Positions 49,301 to 61,361 of a stretch of 64,000 nucleotides of DNA are shown in pieces. Both the position numbers and the translations under genes were made by a program. The first letter of the stretch is position 1. Every line of letters begins with the position of its first letter. The DNA lies in the NCBI GenBank assembly GCA_037577475.1, contig CM075192.1, positions 3,723,908 to 3,787,907 on the forward strand, read 5' to 3'. Source of the stretch: Chaunax sp. Z400. Lineage: Eukaryota; Chordata; Actinopteri; Lophiiformes; Chaunacidae. The notes beneath the pieces are model-generated. The model made no database searches. It was not told the origin of the DNA and worked only from the letters and a program-made list of their open reading frames with translations.

Positions 49301-50598
49301 TAGATCAGATCAGATCAGATTCAACTTTATTGTCATTGATCAAGTTGGCATCAATCCAGAAGTGCAATAGAAGCGGTAAAGTGCAGAGAAAGTGCTTAAT
49401 GTACATATATACGGTGTTGATATGTACAAATAAATACAGTGCTGATATGGGTATATGATATTGAGATATGGATATGACTAAACTATTAGAGATAAATAAG
49501 TGGACATGGATACAATATAGATAGGATGTATGTACAGTACATTATGTTTACACTATACATATTTACACTATACTATATACAGGATACAATATGTACCGCA
49601 TATGCAGGTAGTGCAAATGTCCAATGCAAGTGATTCAGGGGTGTGGCCTGGGGGGTGGGGAGGGTGGGGTTATGGAGCACGGTTCAGCAGGGTAACAGCT
49701 GCAGGGTAGAAGCTGTTCCTGAACCTGCTGGTCCTTGTGCGTAGAGACCTGTAGCGTCTCCCAGAGGGAAGGAGGATGAACAGTCTGTGGCCGGGGTGAG
49801 AGCTGTCCCTGACGATGTTATGTGCTCTCCTCAGACAACGCTTGCGGTGGATGTCCTCAATGGTGGGGAGTGAGGAACCGGTGATGCGCCGGGCGGTTTT
49901 CACCACCTTTTGCAGTGCTTTGCGGTCCGAGACAGAGCAGCTGTTGTACCACACTGTGATGCAGTTGGTGAGGATGCTCTCAACAGTGCAGCGGTAGAAG
50001 TTCATCGGGATCAGAGGAGACAGATAGGCTCTCCTCAGGAAGAAGAGACGCTAGTGGGCCTTCCGGATCAGGGTCGGGATGTTGTGGGTCCAGGAAAGAT
50101 CCTGAGATGTGGACTCCCGGGAACTTAAAGCAAGCGACACCTTCTACCTCAGCCCCGTTGATGTGAATGGGGGTATGTGTGCCACCTTTGGTCTTCCTGA
50201 AGTCCACAATGAGCACTTTGGTTTTACTGGTGTTCGGTGCCAGATTGTTGTCAGCGCACCACGCTGCTAGGTGCTGGACCTCCTCCCTATAGGCTTACTC
50301 ATCGTTGTCACTGATGAAGCCGACCACCGTGGTGTCATCTACAAACTTGATAATGGTATTGGAACCATGTACAGGTGTGTGAAGAGGGAGTAGAGCAGAG
50401 GGCCTTGGGTGTTTTGGCACAGGCACGATGGAGGTGGTCTTGAAACACGTGGGGACAGCTGCCTGGGCCAGTGACAGGTTGAAGATGTCAGTGAGGACCT
50501 CAGTCAGCTGTTCAGTGCAGGACCTGAGAACACGTCCAGGGATGCCATCAGGGCCAGCAGCCTTACGTGCCTTAGTCCTGCTCAGTGCGGCACATACT
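49301..50598 (-). mobile_element. 5'-truncated L2-like LINE
   Basis: On the - strand this begins near 50598 with DGIPGRVLRSCTEQLTEVLT and KTTSIVPVPKHP (reverse transcriptase fingers). After a deletion come IIKFVDDTTVVGFISD (palm, with the YxDD-type motif as FVDD) and TKVLIVDFRKTK, and it closes with NFYRCTVESILTNCITVWYN, DRKALQKVVKTARRITG and LPSGRRYRSL. The 3' end carries CAATAAAGTTGAATC and a (GATCT)n tail at 49301-49322. Several frame breaks make it inactive. The CTAT array begins exactly at its truncated 5' end. Confidence 0.9.
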
Positions 50599-50599
50599 C

Positions 50600-51598
50600 T
50601 CTGTCTCCCTCTATCTATCCATCTACATCTCTCTCTCTAATTACATCTCTCTATATCTATCTATCTACATCTCCCTCTATCTATCCATCTACATCTCTAT
50701 CTATCTACATCTCTCTCTCTCTCTCTCTATCTACATCTCTCTATATCTATCTGTCCCTCTATCTATCTACATCTCCCTCTATCTATCCATCTACATCTCT
50801 ATCTATCTACATCTCTCTATCTATCTATCTATCTACATCTCTCTTTCTACATCTCTCTATATCTATCTATCTATCTACATCTCTCTATCTATCTATCTAT
50901 CTACATCTCTCTATCTACATCTCTTTATATCTATCTACATCTCTATCTATCTACATCTCTCTATCTATCTATCTATCTACATCTCTCTATCTATCTACAT
51001 CTCTCTATATCTATCTACATCTCTCTCTATCTATCTACATCTCTCTCTATCTATCTACATCTCTCTCTATCTACATCTCTCTCTATCTATCTACAGCTTT
51101 CTCTCTCTCTATCTCTCTATCTATCTACATCTCTCTCTATCTATCTACATCTCTCTCTATCTATCTACATCTCTCTCTATCTATCTACATCTCTCTCTAT
51201 CTATCTACATCTCTCTCTATCTATCTACATCTCTCTCTATCTATCTACATATCTCTCTATCTATCTACATCTCTCTCTATCTATCTACATCTCTCTCTAT
51301 CTATCTACATCTCTCTCTATCTATCTACATCTCTCTCTATCTATCTACATCTCTCTATCTATCTACATCTCTCTATATCTATCTACATCTCTCTCTATCT
51401 ATCTACATCTCTCTCTATCTATCTACATCTCTCTCTATCTACATCTCTCTCTATCTATCTACAGCTTTCTCTCTCTCTATCTCTCTATCTATCTACATCT
51501 CTCTCTCTATCTCTCTATCTATCTACATCTCTCTCTCTATCTACATCTCTCTCTATCTACAGCTTTCTCTCTCTCTATCTCTATCAATCTACATCTAC
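50600..51598. repeat. (CTAT)n/(CTCT)n array with 20-bp unit, about 1 kb
   Basis: Pyrimidine-rich words dominate the + strand. From about 51110 the regular 20-base unit CTATCTATCTACATCTCTCT repeats almost perfectly more than ten times. The 351-codon Ser/Leu/Tyr/Ile frame is the repeat in translation. Confidence 0.95.
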
Positions 51599-51603
51599 AT
51601 CAT

Positions 51604-51801
51604 GTGTAGAGAGATGATGAAAGATGAAAGATGGAGATAGATAGCGAGAGAGATGTAAATAGAGAGAGAGAGAGATGTAAATAGAGAGAGAGAGAGATGT
51701 AAATAGAGAGAGAGAGAGAGAGAGATGTAAATGTAAATAGAGAGAGAGGTAAAGAGAGAGAGAGAGAGAGCGAGGTAAAGAGAGAGAGAGAGAGAGAGAG
51801 A
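51604..51801. repeat. (GA)n array with GATGTAAATA units
   Basis: Purine-rich words of the form GAGAGAGATGTAAATAGAGA. This is close to the reverse complement of the preceding CTCT/ACATCTCT array, so the strand composition flips at about 51600. Confidence 0.95.
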
Positions 51802-52020
51802 GCTGAAAACAACTTGACTCAAATCAATCAGACACAAGACTAGAGATTGATGTGAGAGTTCTGGCTCTTAGACTTCAGGTATATTCAGCTCCAAAGCTTG
51901 AATATCAAACTAAAGGTTCCTGCACTGGAAATATGGCAGGAAGTGCTTTCAGATGGTTTCAGTCTTGGCTGTTTGGTGAAGATAAAACACATATTCTAAG
52001 TGGGACTGAATTTGACGTAC

Positions 52021-53321
52021 CTCTTTATTGTCCTCCTCTTCTTCATGCTGAGTACCAGGTGCAGATCTGGAGTCCACAGACGGGGCAGTGTGGTCTCTCT
52101 CTACCCCGGCAGGTTCCCTCACCAGTGGCAAAGCCTGGTCTGGAAATCCCATAGGGACAGGATCTGGCTCCCGCTGGACCAGCCATGTCTCCAGCTCAGC
52201 GTGAGGAACCTGTGGTGAAAGGAATAGGAATTCAACACATTTTTCTCTGTATTAACTACAGCTGTGAAATATGACCCAAATATCCTGATAAAGAAACATA
52301 TATGGATCAGATTCTGACTCCCAAAAAACATCCATACAGCAGAAGTAGCCCCTCGTTTAGATATGAGCGCCTTGTTTTGTCTTAGCTGGTTGGAGTCCTC
52401 CTGTTAGGGATGACGCCGCTCTGTGTCATGTTCACTCTCCATGGTTTTTTTTACTGTTTAGATTGTGAACAACAACACAACAAAATAAAGAACAGAGCTT
52501 AATATGAAGCAACATTTTTGAATGGTCACACTACAGTTATTGTCATATCACACAGTGGTTTGTCCTTGTCACAGCATGGTATATGAAGATATCATTTTAT
52601 ATTTTCTGTTTAGTGCTTTAAGCCGTTTTTTTTCTGTCTGTTTATCATTTCAGGGGCACTTGTGCAAAAATAGTTTTGTCAGTCATTATTTAAACTCCAT
52701 ACTCCAGTTAGAACGTAAATTCAGCTTAAGTTTGAGGTCAAATGCTTAAGTAAAAGTACTGATTCTCCAGTTCAGGGTTCTGCGGACTGAGTCGCACTTC
52801 ACAGAACTTTAATAACAATAAACAGGTGAATAGATCTAGATCTCTGTGCAGCAGCAGCTAGTCCTCACCTACGTCCACAGCCACTCTTTACTTGCAGTGG
52901 TTCATTGACTGCAGGTCACTTTTGCTGTAAACAGCTCATTCTGAACAGGCATGTTTAGAATAGGCACTGCACTAGTACTGTATTTGTAAATTGATGTGAG
53001 CGTCTGTACACAGCAACAGGGACAAACATGGAGCTGTACATGTTTTCCTACCTGGAGTCGGTCCAGAGAGGGGACCCAGCCCAGCAGCCTTCGTGCAGTA
53101 AAGAACCCATCCAGGTCCACGCTCTTAGGGTGCAGGCTGTGGCCGTCTTCCAAGTGGTTGCGGAGGTTGTGGAACTGCGTCTGGGTCAGAGCTGAGGTCG
53201 GACCCAGGATCATCTCGTGCCAGGAAGGAGGCAGTCCCACGTCAACCCTCACTCCACACAGGCTGAGGAGGATGGCCGTCTGGATGAAGCCCTCCATGAA
53301 GTATTTCTTCAGGTACTGCAT
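52021..53321 (-). CDS. Unidentified spliced protein-coding gene (two exons seen, partial)
   Basis: Two phase-0 exons on the - strand: 53321-53052 (from ATG, donor GTAGGA) and 52209-52021 (acceptor CACCACAG, donor GAG|GTACGT). They encode 153 residues so far. Exon 1 contains YLKKYFMEGFIQTAILLSLC, PPSWHEMILGPTSALTQTQF and DGFFTARRLLGWVPSLDRLQ; exon 2 contains VPHAELETWLVQREPDP and an acidic end EEEEDNKE. The composition looks strongly protein-like and both splice sites are good, but I do not recognise the family. No signal peptide is evident; a mildly hydrophobic segment lies near residues 11-23. If the second donor is not used, the frame continues 21 codons and ends at TGA (51949). A promoter and untranslated exon lie at about 55.04-55.15 kb. 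A further 3' exon was not found. Confidence 0.6.
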
Positions 53322-55038
53322 GGCCTTCGATGTGTCAGACGTCGTACTTAAGGTCCACGGCTCAGCTCAGTCACCAGCACAATGAATGTCTCCTCTGTCC
53401 GAGTGTCTCTGGACAAAGTTTGAAGTCCCTAGAGGCTGAGGACAAGGCACTACACACTTCTAGCCAACTGCTCTGTTAGAGCTGCTCAATGTCCAGGTGT
53501 GGAAGGTGCTGGTTTTTACTTTCCCATTCTTACAGGTTCATCAAAAACCAGTTGCTGTTCATGGAAACCGTTCTTCCTGTGAATTAAGAGACATCTTAGT
53601 TCAGAGCAGAGGACACTGCACAGACCAACTATTAGTTACTTGTTACTTACTTACAATACGACTACTTCTTCTACTAGTACTAGTCCATTTACTACTACTT
53701 ATACAGCACCATAACATTTCCAGCACTGCACTAGTGATGATGGTAATAATGGCACCACAGTTATTCACACTGATCTGAACTTGTCAGTATGTCCTGGCCT
53801 GCAGTGCTGCAGCAGTTGAGAGGTGTGAGACTTTGTGTGGAGAGATAAGGACAACGGAGCCAGCAGCCGCCACCATTCTCAGTAACTTATACCTACTTGT
53901 AGAAAGAGTTTGGTAACCACCTGTCTGTCCCACACCGCCTCACTGCAGCCACATGATGGAACTGCCAGTGTTAGCCTGGGAAAAGCCTCTCCATGTCTCC
54001 TCCCTTCTCTTCAGACACTGGGTTCACTTTTCATTCTGTGGTAACCTGTTTACAGAAACCACAGAGGAACAGCTGATTATAACTGGAGTTTCAAAACCTC
54101 TCAGCACCACCTTAAGACCCAGGGATATAAACTATAAATATATATCATTATATATGATATAATGATATATATTTATAGTTCAGTGTAAACACTGAGACCA
54201 TCAAATCTTAACATTTGAATGTGTTTATTATTTATAATGATTTTGTCCTCTTACTTTTTGTGTATTATTTTCTACTTTCTTCCTGTCAGTGTTACTGAGG
54301 TTCAGGATAAATTGTTATTTAGTGGTGAAGACTTATCTGTGGCTGATGGGCTGCTTCTGGTATTTTATCACTCGAAGTTCTTAAGTATTTGTAGCAGAAA
54401 GTACTTACAGTATCAAAGTAAAAGTACTTTGAATGCACAGAAACGGCCTGTGTACATGTTGTTACTGCTACATTAATGTGTAAGAAGTATTTTTATTGTT
54501 CTATTTGTTGGTGGTTTCGTTAATTTGAACTATTTTACATTCTGCAATTACCGCAAGTAGTCGAGGCTAATTAAAGCTGTCAGATAAAAGTAGTGAAGTA
54601 AGAGTACAATATTTCATTTTCATTTGTAATGGAGCAGAAGTAGCATGAAATTAAAGCACTCAAGTAAAGTATCTCTTGCTCAATAAGTACAACAGTGAAC
54701 GAGCACGCCTTGTTAGGCCAATACAAGTACACCAGTACTGTAATGATCTATAGTAGTACTGTTATTACTACTGTTGTGAAAATGAAAGGAATCTAAAAGT
54801 AGATCAGCTGGAGAACAGGTTACACAATGACGTCATCACTGGTAGATATTACAGTGAAGGCTGCATTTGGAACAGTTAAGCTTCAGAAATGTCAACCCAA
54901 CATATAAACAACAAATACAGCTCCAGTCACAGGAAAACAACACGGACTGTTAGATTACAGGATCATAGAGGTTCCACCGGCTCTGAGCTGAAGCCACTTT
55001 TTAAGAAGAACACAGTCATGTTCTAAAATGTGTCTTAC
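53322..55038 (-). other. Inferred first intron of the unidentified gene
   Basis: Between the untranslated exon at 55.04-55.10 kb and the first coding exon. It contains a perfect 24-base inverted repeat (54130-54180). No other exon seen. Confidence 0.4.
54130..54180. repeat. Perfect 24-bp palindrome with 3-base loop
   Basis: The left arm 54130-54153 and right arm 54157-54180 are exact reverse complements, separated by ATG. The arms are AT-rich (AACTATAAATATATATCATT at the outer end). Confidence 0.95.
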
Positions 55039-55153
55039 CGGTGTTCACTGCGTTCAGCTGCTGGCAGCAGTCTCTCTGCGGTCACGCTGTCTCGGTTCTG
55101 CTCTAACCGGGAGGGACGGGACCTTTATAAAGCAGCACCCAGTGATGACGTCA
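55039..55153 (-). promoter_or_regulatory. CRE and TATA promoter with untranslated exon 1
   Basis: On the - strand a full cAMP-response element TGACGTCA (55146-55153) lies about 14 bases upstream of CTTTATAAAG (55123-55132). A GC-rich stretch of about 60 bases follows, ending in the splice donor ACCG|GTAAGA (exon end at 55039). The spacing suits a transcription start near 55100. The layout suggests a TATA-dependent, cAMP/CREB-responsive gene, most simply the unidentified one with coding exons at 52.0-53.3 kb. Confidence 0.6.
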
Positions 55154-55159
55154 ATAACT

Positions 55160-56745
55160 CCTCCTATAGGAAAAAAAACACAAACGCGTGTGTTAGGAGA
55201 AACGCGAGAGGCATTATTCTAACACGATCGATGTGAAGATGACGTATACCCAGATAAGACGCATTACAGGCACTGACTTTTCTATGTATTCATGAATCAA
55301 TCTTAGTCACTTCTGAACTTTGATTATTTTGTTATATGACAACAACGTTGTGTCTCCAGTGTTAGAAGTAGAACAAGGTGCTCCTGTAATTAAATGAGAT
55401 CTTCTTTATTAATAATTAGAGCCTTGAGAACTTCTTGTCCATCGTTCTTGTCCAGTTTAACTAGTCTTTAGATAAATGTACAGTACATGTATTTCTTTTT
55501 TGCTTTACGTCTTTTTGTTTGTTCATGTTTTAAACTAACATTCAAGTCACAGATCTTTTTGTCACTTTAACATTGTAAGACAGGGTGTTTTTCAAAGTTT
55601 TCTTTAATTTCTCAGGTAATCATAATTAATATGATTTCAGTTCTGTTTTATGTTTAGTTATGTGGAATGACTCAATTTCCAATATATTTATTGAATTAAT
55701 CAATGGTCATTTACACACAACAGTCATGGAGAAATCAGACCATAAACGTGGTGTTATATTTATCTAAGGATAGCTGTAGGACATCTCACCTGCTTTCACT
55801 TAATAAAACTGCCTTCTTAGATTCACTGCAAACTTTCATGTATTTTATAGTTTTAATTCTCTAAGTATTGCACAAACTATTTTCATTCTGTTCTATGAAT
55901 GCCTACATTATGTCGATTGTCTGGGTTTTTGTTTTGTATGTTGAGCCATGCTTAAGATGATTTTCTGTCATGACAGACAATAAAGTTTCTGATTCTGAAA
56001 CAATACATATTAATGAAAACCTAATTTTGACTAAATGTGTAGTTTCTGCTTTTTGGCTAGTATAGACAGTCCGTACACACTGCAGTAAAGCATTCTTTTT
56101 TATTCAAAAAATGCTTTAGATAAATGTAATTTCCAGCTTTTGGCAGGAGTCAAAGACACTTTGTTGTTGGTTCAAACATAATGTTGAATGGACAGCAACA
56201 TTCCAAGTTATCACCAATGTTCTCTTAGTAGTTCATCAAATGTTTAACAGATACAAAGCAGAACAAAGAACATTTACTTCTCCTGAGATTCGAGCACTTG
56301 TCCTTATATTTAGTGACTCAGTGCCAAACAAACCCCAAACTAGAACAAAACCACTTTTAGGACTGCGGCTCTAGAGACTGGACATGCATGTAAAAGAAAG
56401 GTCACATGTTCATGCTCTTCTGGGGAAATGCCTTGAGAAAACCTTTGTAAAGATTTGGCACCATACAAATAAAACTGACCACTTAATATTCTGATATTTA
56501 GCAGCTGATGCTCAGGACAGCTTGCTTTAGCATGTTGGAAAGCTAACATTGGGTAGCATTAAGCACAAACAACAGAGATGCTTGAAGGAAATGCCAGTAG
56601 TTCTGCAGCTATAGCAAACCAAAGTAACAGTAAAACTTAATTTCTGTTGCAGGAGTAAGAAAACTTCCCTGAAAATATGTCATAATAAGGTATGTATGTG
56701 TAGTCAGTACTAAGTGATAATGAGTAACATTAGCTGACATTACGG
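55160..56745. other. No recognised gene
   Basis: AT-rich intergenic DNA upstream of the - strand promoter. I see no exon. Confidence 0.4.
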
Positions 56746-57010
56746 GTGGACTAGTGGCTAGTGATGTGTCCTTCCGTGTCGAGGCTTCGAAGCGTGTGTC
56801 GAGTAATCCAGGAAGATTTTTCGAGGCTTGTGTCGATCACGTATGTGGTGACGTTCGAAGCCTCGCGAGCCGGCCGTACCACGTGACTGGTTCAGGAAAT
56901 GGTTCGCGGGTTTGGCGTGCGATTCGAAACATAAGGGGCAGCGAAACGCAATGGATCCCCCCTCACATTTTGTGGACTTTCCCTTTTGACCCCGCCATTG
57001 TATCATAAAG
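56746..57010. mobile_element. Possible hAT-like transposon terminus
   Basis: A CpG-rich block starting CTAGTGATGTGTCCTTCCGT contains TTCGAAGC/GCTTCGAAG inverted words and stands out from its AT-rich surroundings. Its start resembles the ends of fish hAT-type elements. No transposase and no second terminus were found, so this is a weak call. Confidence 0.35.
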
Positions 57011-59595
57011 ACAGACACCGTATTAATAAGATCATAATTCACGTATTGGGATCACAAACATCATTCATTCATTTATTCAATTCAAAGCTTCACACACCAA
57101 AGCCATGGTGTCATTATAATCACTCTGCCTGTTTTACATTTATTGTCCACTTGATGGCACAGTAGAGCAAATGAAGCACCATGAAGCGTCGGCCCATCAG
57201 TGCACCAATTGGATGGAAAGCTTGGGTTACATATACGTATTCCATATGTGTAGATAAGGGTCATAGTGATTTAAAAAACAACTGAAACAGGGTCCATGAT
57301 GAATTTAGCAGCCATCTTCACACATTACAGCAGCTGATATTAAAGAAAACCAAAAGACTATAATAAGAAAACATTTATTTATATAGAAAAAAAGAAACCA
57401 AACTATAATTTTTGACTGCTGTGCTGGTAAATTTGAAAAGGAGCTGTAGCTTTTTTTTATGTGCTAACAAATTACTCCAGACTTTCAGAAATAGAAATAA
57501 AGGAGTAGTGGATGAAAAAAGGCTCATCCAGACATTTTTCCTTCAACATAAAACAGAATGTTTTGTATTTGAAGTGGAAATGGTTGTGTTAAAACTGATG
57601 TCACAACTCCTTTAATATATGAGCTATTTATACCTCATGGTGGTGCTAGAGGCCATGTCGGCAGTAAAGCTAGAAGGCATCTTCCTCTTGGTGCCATGAT
57701 CTGACAGTCCATCTAATAATTAGTAAGAATAAAGTAAAGCATTCGCTCCACTAGAGCTTCTCCCAGTAGAAGACTGGGCGACTCCCACTGACCAGCAGTG
57801 GAGGACCGTATTGGGCAGCTCTCTGTGTGAAGCCTTTTATTCTGGATAAATACAGACTTATAAATGCAGGTATTAAAATGACTGTTTAAAACAGCCATAT
57901 GTTCAGTGTAGTTTAGTTTATTAAGTTTATTTACATCAGGGACCATGTACAAATACATTAGTCTCAAGTAAGAGAGACGATGCTTTGCAGCAGATTTAGC
58001 TACTAGCTAATTTCCTTCACATGTTGCTCCTGTAATAACAGTCCTACTCTACAACCCTTAGATCGAAGGAGCTGATTTGATTTGTTCTGAACTTTATATC
58101 AAATCTCCTGTTAACTGTTCCTAACTTCACCTCATCAAAACATTTAAGTTACTTCTCAGTGCAACACACAATAATATAAACACCAAAAGAAAAAGGGAAT
58201 TAGTCTGAAGTCAGTGTTGGTCAAGTTACAACAGTTTCAAAACAGCTGATAAAAAGACAAAGGAGTGATGTAACTAGAATACATTTCATACAATCTGACT
58301 GTATGTTTCCACTATGTTTGTGTTGTTCTGTACCCATAAGGACATGTTAGCTACTACCAGCTTCTACTTGTTGTTTAGCTCTGTTGTTATACTTGCATGC
58401 AACACTGTTGTTCCACACGATTAATGCTTATATATCTGTATGCTTACCATTACGTGAGAATGAAACGCTGACTTAGTACGACTTCAATTACCACTCCTAT
58501 GGCACAGCATCAATACTTTGGTTTCCATCGTTGTCTGTTTAAAGTAAGACCCTGGAAGGGATCACAGAGCAGTAAACACATTAATCAGATGGCTCTATAT
58601 AATGGAGAGCTATTGTTAGGGGAGAAAAGGTTTGACATGAGAAGAAGTGAGAAGATTATTTTGCATTATCACAAGAAAAAAGCCAAAACATCATGAGATA
58701 AATTTGTATTGTATGAGAAAATGTCAAACAAGCTGTAAAATTAGGGTAATAAAGAGCCTTTTCATTTCTTTTAATATCTATATTTCAAAAATAAATAACA
58801 TTATAAAATATCTCTACAGAACATTTTGTTTTCTGTTGTTGTTTACATTTTAGTCCCCATCTTCTTCAGTGGTTTAGGAGAATGATGCAATGCTGTTTTG
58901 TTGGAAGTCCCAGAAATGTTTTGTGGACTGAAAAACTTCACCTGACTTTAAAACCACATGGGGCTGAGTAGATAATGTCTGAATGTTCATTTTTGAGTGA
59001 ACTGTCCCTTTAAGTTATATTCTAATTCTTATTAATAAGAACCCTGCTGATTGGAAAGACACTGAAATGTGTGAGTCAATCACTGCATGTGTTTTGAGGT
59101 TGGATCATAGCAAATACTACAAGTTTTTCCTGTAAAATTACAGCTTCATTCTCACAATTTCAAACCTTTTCACATAAAAAGACTGCCTTCTAAGTGTTCC
59201 AACCTTTATTCACATACTTAAGGTGTCATAAATCTGTAGGCATTGAGACGAAGCACAGATCAATGTTAAGATAAGAGTGGGTTGGTAGTTTGTATCACTG
59301 AGATACAAATAGAGCACAAGTCAATGTGTAAACACACAATGACTCAAAAGTGCAGATCATTGGGTCATAGGTTCATAGTCCCCATATGGCTACAACATGA
59401 CATTACAACACAATGTGTCATGTCAGAATCAATCAGACACAATAATGTAGGCTTAAAGTGCTGTGGTTGATAAAAACAGATGATTTGTTTGTTGTGATCA
59501 TTTATATGAATTTCACCTGCTTTTTTCCCATTGGACCACAGAACTGCTCTTGCACACACACACAGGGAGGAAGGAATTAGGAATCAGGTTTACTG
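57011..59595. other. Gene-free stretch
   Basis: No exon, repeat family or RNA gene recognised. I looked in particular for a third exon of the PRA1-family gene on the - strand and did not find one. Confidence 0.4.
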
Positions 59596-59599
59596 AGCT

Positions 59600-60058
59600 G
59601 ACCTAAGCCCCAGTCAGACAACGTTTTCATTGTGGGTCTGTTGCGCCTTTATTCCGCCACGACGTTCTGTTAGAATGCAATGAAGGTGAAATGGGGTGTC
59701 AGTTTGCTCCACCTCTGTGAGGCCTGTGGAGGTAGTAACAGCACCGAAGCAGACGTCTGCATGAACAGAGTGCGCCTCTGAGGCGTAACAGGTGTGACGT
59801 TGCCGTCATATGTTCAGGTGTGCGACCTACCCCGGGGGATTTAAATATGCGTTAGCAACAGGAAGTCTGCTATTTGAAGAACAAGCACAGAAAATGACAA
59901 AAATCTGGGCAGATAGTGAAATATATCAGCTTTTATGTTCGCTGTCGCTTCATACATCACGCCTCTTTACGTTGTGGAACGCCGGCATAACTGTGAACGC
60001 ACACACCGAGGTGGTGTTGCAACAGTGTCTGTTTGAGAGAGGCTACAATCTCAGATAA
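59600..60058 (+). pseudogene. Possible Harbinger-type element with Myb/SANT-like remnant
   Basis: The + strand frame 59873-60055 reads MTKIWADSEIYQLLCSLSLH, and ends CLFERGYNLR. The WxDSEIxxLL start and the ERGYN end fit the Myb/SANT-like DNA-binding protein of fish Harbinger elements. The middle of the domain is diverged and the frame stops directly afterwards. No transposase was seen. The CpG-rich leader from about 59600 could be the element's 5' part. Confidence 0.4.
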
Positions 60059-60718
60059 GTGTATGTTGTCAAATAATGACCTGGCATTGATTTATCACAA
60101 CTGCAGAGTGAACCAGTTTGACACTGGTTTGCATTAGAGACAGGCCTTTATTTCAACATTTTCCTCTTTTATAAGTATATTTCATCATATTTTAATAAGA
60201 CACTCCCTGTTTTGTGACCTGCTCTAATTTTAATCTGCTGATGCTAATGTTGCACAAATGTGAATTGTTGGCATTGCATTATAATGAACATCGACAACAT
60301 AACTTAACATTGTTTGGTCAACTTAAATGTATGGTGAAGAAGTGAGCTAGCTTACAAATTACAAACTGTAACATTATTGAGGTTAAAGGTTTGTTAGGCC
60401 TGCTTTTCATCTTTCCTTCTCCATCCCAGCCTGTTTAGCTTAGCAAAGTGTTAAAAGCCCCAGCCTCTTTTTGGAATCAGCCAAACAAAGTGAGGAGGGA
60501 ACCTGAATTCATGTTGCTTTCGATCCCTTAAAATGATTGAAATGATTAATTTGTCAATGACCACCGCTTGAACGCAGCACCAAAATTGGTCGATCATCTT
60601 TAGCTTTTCGGCAGGCTAAGCGCTGCTGCCTCTTGTATTTAGACTGAAGTATTTAAAGTTAGGCTTTGTAGGGAATATTGTTTGACATTGTAAGACGCTC
60701 CATATTTCTTAAGCGTGA
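60059..60718. other. No recognised gene
   Basis: AT-rich DNA between the Harbinger-like relic and the SINE. Confidence 0.4.
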
Positions 60719-60719
60719 T

Positions 60720-60965
60720 GGGCGGCTGTGGCTTAGGTGGTAAGAGCGCTCTTTCACTTATCAGAAGGTCGGTGGTTCGATCCCCAGTTCCCCCAGTCCA
60801 CATGTCGAAGTATCCTTGAGCAAGATACTGAACCTCAGTTTGCTCCCCGGGCGCCGTAAGGGCAGCCCACTGCTCCTCAGGGATGGGTCAAATGCAGAGG
60901 ACACATTTTGCTACGTTGTACTTGTATAATTGTATGTGACCAATAAAGCTGATTGATTGATTGAT
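60720..60965 (+). mobile_element. tRNA-derived SINE
   Basis: The head (about 60721-60795) has pol III promoter boxes: TGGCTTAGGTGGTAAGAGC (A box) and GGTTCGATCCCC (B box), in a tRNA-like arrangement. A tRNA-unrelated body follows, with TCCTTGAGCAAGATACTGAA and CTGCTCCTCAGGGATGGGTC, a well-known fish SINE body. It ends in a CCAATAAAGCTGATTGATTG tail. The GATT tail resembles LINE 3' ends and implies mobilisation by a partner LINE. The head is not a functional tRNA gene. Confidence 0.85.
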
Positions 60966-61146
60966 GTATTAGCAATATGTAGTGTGTTTGTTTGATAGGG
61001 ACGATTTGTGAACAGTGTTTCAACGTGTTTGTTAGAGAATCGTAGTGCATTTCTTAAACATGTTTTGTTACATTTTGACAGAATTGAATGAATGAATTTC
61101 ATGCTTTAGTGGACTGTGTGTGTCTGTGTGTGTGTGATTGTCTCAC

Positions 61147-61361
61147 CCAGTATGGGGAAGGCTATCCCAAACAGGAACACGGCCACGCCTCCCAGCACTG
61201 ATATGAAGAGGTAACTGGCCAAAAGAATGGCCAACACAACACATGGGTGGTTTCTGCGGAAACGGCGAACGGGAGCTTGGTTCTCAGCAGCCCAGACGAA
61301 GCCCAGGAACAACAGGGTGACGACCATCGCCCCGAAAAACAACTGGGAGGGCTGGAAATCC
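61147..61361 (-). CDS. Internal exon of a PRA1-family membrane protein (PRAF2/ARL6IP5 type)
   Basis: One exon of 215 bases on the - strand, with acceptor TTCTCTCAG and donor CTGG|GTGAGA, encodes 71 residues in a single open frame. It contains LFLGFVWAAENQAPVRRFRR and NHPCVVLAILLASYLFISVL, ending FLFGIAFPILG. This is the central part of PRA1 (prenylated Rab acceptor) family proteins: two hydrophobic hairpins separated by a basic loop. VWAAE and VRRxRRxHP favour PRAF2, while LASYxxIS and FVFGI-type sequence recall ARL6IP5; I do not choose. The first exon (NLLYYQTNY region) and last exon (ASLRLRNLKNK region) were not found in the window. The first may lie beyond 64 kb, but the last should lie below 61.1 kb. 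Confidence 0.82.

Noticed and set aside
50585..51640. 351-codon + strand frame
   Set aside because: It is the CTAT/CTCT satellite in translation (Ser-Leu-Tyr-Ile-His only), with no non-repeat domain.
60721..60795. tRNA gene
   Set aside because: A and B boxes are present but the head continues into a known SINE body and a GATT tail, so it is a retroposon head.
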